From the NCBI GenBank assembly GCA_016743925.1, contig JADGFH010000110.1:1-11733 (forward strand): a stretch of 11,733 bases of DNA, read 5' to 3'. This DNA is from Labilibaculum sp. (GTDB lineage: Bacteria > Bacteroidota > Bacteroidia > Bacteroidales > Marinifilaceae). The first letter of the stretch is position 1; each line of letters opens with the position of its first letter. Position numbers and translations under genes: made by a program. A model generated the notes under the pieces. That model saw only the letters and a program-made list of their open reading frames with translations, did no database searches and had not been told where the DNA came from. This document shows positions 7,201 to 11,733 of this stretch, one piece after another.

Positions 7201-9090
7201 TTAAAGTTTTATTGTTGATTCAATTGATTTGCCCCTGTTTATTCCATCAGGGAAGTTGACTGTGCAAGTTTTTGATTTATCTTTTTCAGTAAGCTTTATC
7301 TCAGCCTTATCTTGCTTATGTAATGGATCCGAAAGAGTGATTTGCCAATCAGTATTGTTCTTTTTTAAATGGAGAATTGTTGCCTGATTTGTAGATAGAT
7401 TAATATCATTCGTCAACTGAATTTCTCCAGCTTTATAGAATACGATCATGTAAGTATCTGTATTATATTTAATGGCTTGAACTATCTTATTATTTTGAAT
7501 GATAATTGGCAATGTCTTAAGCGTGTTTTGTAATGTTTGGAGATCAATTCCCGGAATGACCATATAAGCATAGTCTGCATTAACGAATTCTGATCCATGT
7601 GAAAGGGATAATTGAAAGATTGAAGTGTTTTCTCTTTCATCTTTATAACGTCCATCCAGATCGGACCAGTTACCAGTTCTTTCTTCAGCAAACAGCTTTA
7701 ACTTACCTGTTGTATTGCTTGGAAGGATGATATAACCAGTCTTATCGTGATGAACCCATGATGGCTTTAAGATCGTTTTAGATTCAATGTTTTTTGTCTT
7801 TCCAGCTTTTATATTTCCCTTTTTTCCATTGATCTGGTAATGAATATCACCTTTTTTTTCTGTTTGATTTATTGTTGTCCAAACATGGAAAGTATCAGCA
7901 TGATTTTTATTAATTCCATTCCCCAGAGCCAGCATCTTATTGTCAAAGGTGAAATAGGCTTTGTTTGCCTTTAAATTCACGTAAGGATTTTTTCTATCGT
8001 ATTGAAATGCTGCTATGCCGTGCTCGCCCGTAGATAGGCCGCCTGCAAATTGATTTAGACTAATACTCTCTTTTCCCCAGGGACTAAGTGGAAGCTTGCC
8101 TGTTTTCTGAATGGCAGTAATTCCGGGCCATGCTCTCCAGTTCCAACCTATTCTGGCTTTATCGTATTCTTCCCCTGTACTATAAATGATAGTGGAACCA
8201 TCACCACTAAGAAAATTATTTTTACCCTGTGTTTTTTTCTTTGTTGATGTTTCACAACCTGTAGAGCGGTTCGAAAGCATTTTAATAGCAAAATAGGCAT
8301 TTGGTTTACTGTGGATTAAAAGATCGGTATTCCAGAAGTATTTGGTGGAATCGATATGAGCTTTATTTTTGTCTTTGTGTCTTGCAAGGAGTTCTTCCAA
8401 AGTCTTTGTTTTGGTCTTGTTTACATTAGTTGATTTTAATATTCGCAATATCTCTTTTCGAATGTCTCCTTTATAATAAGGTGCTTGTTTGAGGGCATTA
8501 TGCCTACCTGAAAGGTTTAGTGATCCATGATTTTTATAATAATACCACTGAATCCCTTCCAAATAATAATTTGCAAGCGTATTCCATTCTTCCACTGTTA
8601 GTTCCCATTTGCTATTGCTTGTTGTCTCTGCATAGCTTAGAACATTTTTAACCCAACCAGGGCCATAACCAATCCAATAATTTTGTGCACCACCACCATT
8701 GTGCTGAATCCATGATCCATCAGGGGTGAAGCCAGTTGGTAAATCACTTGTTGTATTTAGCACTCTTGGAAATTGGTCCTTTACTATTGCATGTACCCAA
8801 TCTATTTCCTTAGGATCCCCCGAACAGGAAGCAATAGCCAATTGCATTATACGACCAGTCATTTGTTTTTTGTCAGGTTTTGAATCTGAAAAATGGCCAT
8901 CTTCTTGAAGAAGCGAAAGGGCTTTTTTTGTACTCATCTCTTCCCATCGTGTGGATAGGTTTTCACCTTTAAGGTTTTTTCTAATCGTACTTAGTTGATT
9001 GCAGTCATTTTTCTGTGCAAAAGCTGATGCCGAAAGTAGAAAGCTCCAAATTATTAATGTACAGATTCTAATGCTTGGTTTCATATTCAT
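7201..9090 (-). CDS. divergent PL8 lyase, chondroitin AC / hyaluronan lyase-like
   Basis: A 629-residue secreted polysaccharide lyase, first gene of the leftward operon. The Sec signal ends S-A-F-A at residue 25. Family marks are D-G-S-W-I-Q-H (124-130; candidate catalytic His130), Y-G at 142-143 (candidate catalytic Tyr142), S-G-R-H-N (194-198; Arg196), S-N-R followed by G-C-E (273-280; candidate Glu280), G-D-G (296-298) and W-R-A-W-P-G-I-T-A (318-326). These follow the order seen in PL8 hyaluronan and chondroitin AC lyases. The differences are notable. The His to Tyr-Gly spacing is 12 residues instead of about 9. The second Arg expected four residues after Arg196 is absent (Leu200, Lys201), and the Arg motif looks more like the ABC-lyase S-G-R-H-P. 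A Lys/Thr-rich segment (220-245) interrupts the helical part. It is shorter than typical chondroitinase AC (about 700). Chondroitin or hyaluronan is the likely substrate from context, but the specificity is unproven. Confidence 0.85.
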   Translation of the reverse strand: MNMKPSIRICTLIIWSFLLSASAFAQKNDCNQLSTIRKNLKGENLSTRWEEMSTKKALSLLQEDGHFSDSKPDKKQMTGRIMQLAIASCSGDPKEIDWVHAIVKDQFPRVLNTTSDLPTGFTPDGSWIQHNGGGAQNYWIGYGPGWVKNVLSYAETTSNSKWELTVEEWNTLANYYLEGIQWYYYKNHGSLNLSGRHNALKQAPYYKGDIRKEILRILKSTNVNKTKTKTLEELLARHKDKNKAHIDSTKYFWNTDLLIHSKPNAYFAIKMLSNRSTGCETSTKKKTQGKNNFLSGDGSTIIYSTGEEYDKARIGWNWRAWPGITAIQKTGKLPLSPWGKESISLNQFAGGLSTGEHGIAAFQYDRKNPYVNLKANKAYFTFDNKMLALGNGINKNHADTFHVWTTINQTEKKGDIHYQINGKKGNIKAGKTKNIESKTILKPSWVHHDKTGYIILPSNTTGKLKLFAEERTGNWSDLDGRYKDERENTSIFQLSLSHGSEFVNADYAYMVIPGIDLQTLQNTLKTLPIIIQNNKIVQAIKYNTDTYMIVFYKAGEIQLTNDINLSTNQATILHLKKNNTDWQITLSDPLHKQDKAEIKLTEKDKSKTCTVNFPDGINRGKSIESTIKL

Positions 9091-9298
9091 AGCGAAATGT
9101 TATACATGTCTGTTTTTTTGTTTTAACTGTACTTAAAATTAAGAATAGCAAACTTTGAATATTTCCGATTAGTTTATTATGGGACGATTTTAGAATGCTT
9201 AAGTGTAATTGATCATGTTATCAGGATGTTATGGTTTGTGTTTTCAGGTGTCAGATTCTTTAAAGGTGGGAATTAGGAATGAATCGGATAGGTAATTT

Positions 9299-9421
9299 TT
9301 GTACGGATTATTGTGGATTGATTTGTTTGAAGAGAGATTTGATGATTGGTTTTATTGATTTTGCTATATGTTGGCTGGAGTTGATAGCTAGATATATTGA
9401 AATGTTTAAAATTGTACGGAT
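9299..9421 (+). repeat. 10-bp direct repeat TTGTACGGAT, two copies
   Basis: TTGTACGGAT occurs at 9299-9308 and 9412-9421, each followed by a loosely similar AT-rich tail ending in ATTGT. The copies are 113 bases apart in the divergent control region. They could be binding sites for a locus regulator, but two 10-base matches in a low-complexity region are weak evidence. Confidence 0.35.
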
Positions 9422-9544
9422 GATATTGTAAGTATGTGTAATGGGCTGTTTCATAGGTTGTAATTGTGAGGTGTACATGCGGGGTGGTGCCGAAATGCTT
9501 TTTTGGGACTTCAAGGGTTTGTTGGCCGGAACTGTTTCAGGTAT

Positions 9545-9575
9545 CTTGAAATCGTTTTCGAAAGGAATACTTTTA
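9545..9575 (+). promoter_or_regulatory. candidate Bacteroidota-type promoter for the rightward pair
   Basis: CTTG at 9545-9548 and TACTTTTA at 9568-9575 are 19 bases apart. This resembles the Bacteroidota pattern TTTG - 19 to 21 bases - TAnnTTTG with one mismatch in each box. Transcription would start near 9582, giving a leader of about 30 bases before the ATG at 9611. The match is imperfect in an AT-rich region, so this is only a candidate. Confidence 0.3.
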
Positions 9576-9610
9576 AAGTAATAAGTCGGATTATAAATAA
9601 AACAAACAGA

Positions 9611-10336
9611 ATGAAATACTTTTTATCGCTTATCAGTTTAATGATTTTGCTGCAGTCTTGTTATCAGAACCCAAAAACCGATCTTGGTTTTATTAAAAAA
9701 GGATTATTATGCCAAGATGATTTTAGCTCTGTGAATTCCCATGATTGGATAACGGAATTGCAAGATGGCTTGGGAAATGTCGGCGTAAAAGATGGGGTTT
9801 TAGAGATTGATGTTCCAAAAGGAGCAACCGTGTGGTATAAGCATAAGCTAGAAGGTGACATCTTGATTGAATACAAAGCAAGCGTTATAGGTAATGGTGG
9901 TCCTAATGATAGGGTAAGTGATTTGAATTGTTTTTGGATGGCTAGTGATCCGCGTCAGACTGAGGATTTATTTAAGTCTCCAAGAAAGGCAAGTGGTAAG
10001 TTTCATGATTACGATACGTTGCAGTTGTATTATGTGGGTTTGGGAGGTCATAATAATACGAAGACACGATTTAGACGCTACGATGGTAAGGGCAATAAAC
10101 CTCTTCTGAAAGGACATGATTTGGAAGATAAAGCTGATTTAATTACTCCAAACAAAAGCTGCAAAATTCAACTGGTGGCTATGGGGAATCAAGTGCAGTT
10201 TTTCAGAGATGGGAAATTAGTTTATGATTTTGTAGATGAATCACCATATACCCAAGGCTGGTTTGGAATCAGAACAATAGAAAATCATATGATCATTGAT
10301 GATTTTAAAGTTTATCGCATAGAAAAGAAGAAATAG
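9611..10336 (+). CDS. DUF6250-like lipoprotein, possible glycan-active protein
   Basis: A 241-residue protein of unknown function. I chose the ATG at 9611 over the in-frame ATG at 9503. It begins directly with a lipoprotein signal (M-K-Y-F-L-S-L-I-S-L..., Cys17 in L-L-Q-S-C), while the extra 36 residues have no signal and lie in skewed intergenic DNA. The mature part is beta-rich, as expected for a concanavalin-like sandwich: D-D-F-S near 36-39, G-V-L-E-I-D (62-67), D-R-V-S-D-L-N-C-F-W-M-A-S-D-P (100-114), F-R-R-Y-D-G (154-159), V-Q-F-F-R-D-G-K (195-202), and a closing D-D-F-K-V-Y (230-235). The R-V-S-D-L-N-x-F-W-M-A-x-D-P block recalls the DUF6250/DUF1961 families seen in polysaccharide loci, from memory and not searched. 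It sits 12 bases before the PL6 gene, so they form one unit. It may bind or cleave a GAG-derived glycan. Confidence 0.85.
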   Translation: MKYFLSLISLMILLQSCYQNPKTDLGFIKKGLLCQDDFSSVNSHDWITELQDGLGNVGVKDGVLEIDVPKGATVWYKHKLEGDILIEYKASVIGNGGPNDRVSDLNCFWMASDPRQTEDLFKSPRKASGKFHDYDTLQLYYVGLGGHNNTKTRFRRYDGKGNKPLLKGHDLEDKADLITPNKSCKIQLVAMGNQVQFFRDGKLVYDFVDESPYTQGWFGIRTIENHMIIDDFKVYRIEKKK

Positions 10337-10348
10337 GAAATTAGCTAT

Positions 10349-11733
10349 ATGGACAATTTTTTAAGAAAAATGACATGTTTATTTGTTCTAATTGTAATGG
10401 TTGAACAAGTTTATGCCAAAGATGAAAGCGTTATAGTAGGAACTGTTGAGGAGCTAAAAGAAGCTGTGGAAAATAAGGTGACTCACATTCAATTAAGAGA
10501 TGGAGTTTACCATGATATGAGATTCGAAGTGAATTATTCTGGTTCCGAAAAGACTAAAGTAGAACTTAGCGCAGTGAACCCTGGACAAGCTATAATCACT
10601 GGAAGTTCTCATATTGAGATAAATGGGGATTATATAGAATTATCGGGTATTGATTTTAATCATGGTGATAGAAGTAATCCTGAGGCTTTAATATTGGTTG
10701 AGGGAAAGCACAATCGTATTTCACAAAGCCGTTTTCGAAATTACAATGAAGTAAACGGCGTATGGATTCAGTTAAATGGGCAATACAATCAAGTTGATTA
10801 TTGTTGGTTCGAAGGGAAAACCTCCGGAGCCAGCTATATTAATGTTGATGTGCCTAAAAGGGGAGGTAATCATCATTTGATCGACCATAATTTCTTTGCC
10901 CGTCCGCCTCTTGGAAAGAATGGTGGCTCAGCCATGCGAATAGGTCATGGTTCTATGGCAACACGGTTTTGCTACACTGTTGTGGAATACAATTTATTTG
11001 AAGATTGCAGTGGGGAAAGTGAGATTATGAGTTCCAAAAGTTGCGGAAATACGTTTCGTTATAATACCTTTTTAAATTGTAAAGGGGCTTTAAGCCTTCG
11101 TCAGGGTGAGCAAGGCATTATTGAGAGTAATTACTTTGTTTCCCGCAATGGAGAGAAAAACAGATGTGGAGGTATAGCTCTACGTAGCAGAAAACATTTG
11201 GTTGTGAATAATTACTTTTCAGGTTTGGCTCCTAAAAAAGGAGGGGTAATCAGTTTTGGTAATGGAACACTTCCCGATCCTAAGCGTGCAGCACTTGGAA
11301 TCATAGCTATTCATTTCCCTAAAACTGCAGAAAATATGATTGTCAATAATCAATTGATTGAAAATAAGACTGAATCTATTGATTTGTTGAGTGACTTTAG
11401 ACACAGAAATAAAATTGTTCCTACCGACAGTTTGTTTTTTTATAATAATGTCATGATAGGAGCAAAGACTCATGTTAGACTGCATGAAAAACCTCAGTAT
11501 CTCGTTTGGAAGAATAATTTTTATCAAGGGAAATCAGGTGTTGAAACGGCAGGATTAAAAAAGAAAAAGTTTTGCATTTCTAAAGTTGATGATTCAGTCA
11601 TGGTGTTGAAGGAGAAAGAACCACTTGCAGATCAGTCATGGGTAAATGTCTTGCCTGAAGAGATGTTCAAGAGACTTGAATTTAGAGGGAAAAAGAAAAA
11701 GTTACATATTGGAGTCTATTTTGCACCCAAGGG
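10349..11733 (+). CDS. PL6 chondroitinase B-type lyase, 3' truncated by window edge
   Basis: The first 461 codons of a parallel beta-helix lyase that runs off the window. Residues 1-23 (ending V-Y-A) form a signal peptide. ATG 10349 is preceded by AGGAAA (10334-10339); an alternative ATG seven codons later would also leave a signal. The PL6 core is clear: N-G-G-S-A-M-R-I-G (191-199), E-Y-N-L-F-E-D-C-S-G-E-S-E-I-M-S-S-K-S (213-231), R-Y-N-T-F (237-241), and A-L-S-L-R-Q-G (247-253). Asn215, Glu223 and Glu225 match the calcium ligands, and Lys230 and Arg251 the catalytic pair, of Pedobacter chondroitinase B (Asn213, Glu243, Glu245, Lys250, Arg271, recalled). The same residues occur in PL6 alginate lyases, so dermatan sulfate as substrate rests on the neighbours. 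Chondroitinase B has 506 residues, so little may be missing unless there is a second domain. It follows the DUF6250-like gene by 12 bases. Confidence 0.93.
   Translation, partial: MDNFLRKMTCLFVLIVMVEQVYAKDESVIVGTVEELKEAVENKVTHIQLRDGVYHDMRFEVNYSGSEKTKVELSAVNPGQAIITGSSHIEINGDYIELSGIDFNHGDRSNPEALILVEGKHNRISQSRFRNYNEVNGVWIQLNGQYNQVDYCWFEGKTSGASYINVDVPKRGGNHHLIDHNFFARPPLGKNGGSAMRIGHGSMATRFCYTVVEYNLFEDCSGESEIMSSKSCGNTFRYNTFLNCKGALSLRQGEQGIIESNYFVSRNGEKNRCGGIALRSRKHLVVNNYFSGLAPKKGGVISFGNGTLPDPKRAALGIIAIHFPKTAENMIVNNQLIENKTESIDLLSDFRHRNKIVPTDSLFFYNNVMIGAKTHVRLHEKPQYLVWKNNFYQGKSGVETAGLKKKKFCISKVDDSVMVLKEKEPLADQSWVNVLPEEMFKRLEFRGKKKKLHIGVYFAPK

Larger units (their letters stand above)
9091..9610. promoter_or_regulatory. 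divergent intergenic region between the two operons
   Basis: 520 bases separate the leftward lyase operon from the rightward pair, so both promoters should lie here. From about 9140 to 9480 the + strand is strikingly poor in C (13 C in 9241-9480) and rich in T and G. The sequence TTGTACGGAT occurs twice (9299-9308 and 9412-9421). For the leftward operon I see only a weak -7-like AAAGTTTG on the minus strand (9156 to 9149), with no matching upstream box. No convincing gene is present: the reading frame on the minus strand at 9308-9514 only reflects the skewed composition. Confidence 0.55.

Noticed and set aside
9308..9514. A 68-codon open frame on the minus strand in the divergent control region
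   Set aside because: It is open only because the strand is nearly free of G. It is low-complexity and has no recognisable protein features.
9503..9610. Upstream in-frame ATG as the start of the DUF6250-like gene
   Set aside because: It would bury the lipoprotein signal 36 residues inside the protein; the ATG at 9611 starts exactly at the signal.
1..11733. CRISPR arrays, tRNA or rRNA genes, intact insertion sequences
   Set aside because: No regularly spaced repeats, no tRNA-like cloverleaf or rRNA segments, and no transposase were seen on either strand.

Overview
The window looks like part of a glycosaminoglycan-degradation locus from a Bacteroidota bacterium. The base composition is AT-rich. 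Starts are preceded by A-rich stretches rather than strong Shine-Dalgarno sites. The proteins carry Bacteroidota-style lipoprotein signals, and the PL8 / GH88 / sulfatase / PL6 set is typical of polysaccharide utilisation loci (PULs). A marine Bacteroidales or Marinilabiliales relative is plausible, but that is inference only.

Layout. At the left edge (60-602, + strand) is a small DUF4348-like lipoprotein with no evident link to the rest. It is followed by about 620 bases without a convincing gene (603-1224). The first part of that stretch (from 632) is rich in short hairpins and resembles domain I of a group II intron without its reverse transcriptase, so it may be an intron relic. Next comes a four-gene leftward operon, transcribed from 9090 down to 1225: a 629-aa divergent PL8 lyase, a GH88 unsaturated glucuronyl hydrolase lipoprotein, a 1022-aa PL8 chondroitin sulfate ABC lyase, and a Tat-type formylglycine sulfatase. 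Two strong inverted repeats lie between operon genes, one on each side of the ABC lyase gene. A 520-bp C-poor intergenic region (9091-9610) separates this operon from a divergent rightward pair: a DUF6250-like lipoprotein (9611-10336) and a PL6 chondroitinase-B-type lyase (10349 to the window edge, truncated).

How the genes fit together (inference from families). The ABC-type and AC-like PL8 enzymes and the PL6 enzyme would depolymerise chondroitin, hyaluronan and dermatan sulfate by beta-elimination. This leaves oligosaccharides and disaccharides with a 4,5-unsaturated uronic acid at the non-reducing end. GH88 would remove that sugar and the sulfatase would remove sulfate esters. The DUF6250-like protein has no assigned role, but its pairing with PL6 suggests a part in the same breakdown. 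No SusC/SusD pair, transporter, regulator or anaerobic sulfatase-maturing enzyme is visible in the window, so these must lie outside it if present.

The least expected items are the divergent PL8 with altered active-site spacing, the DUF6250-like protein beside a GAG lyase, the two operon-internal hairpins, and the possible intron relic.
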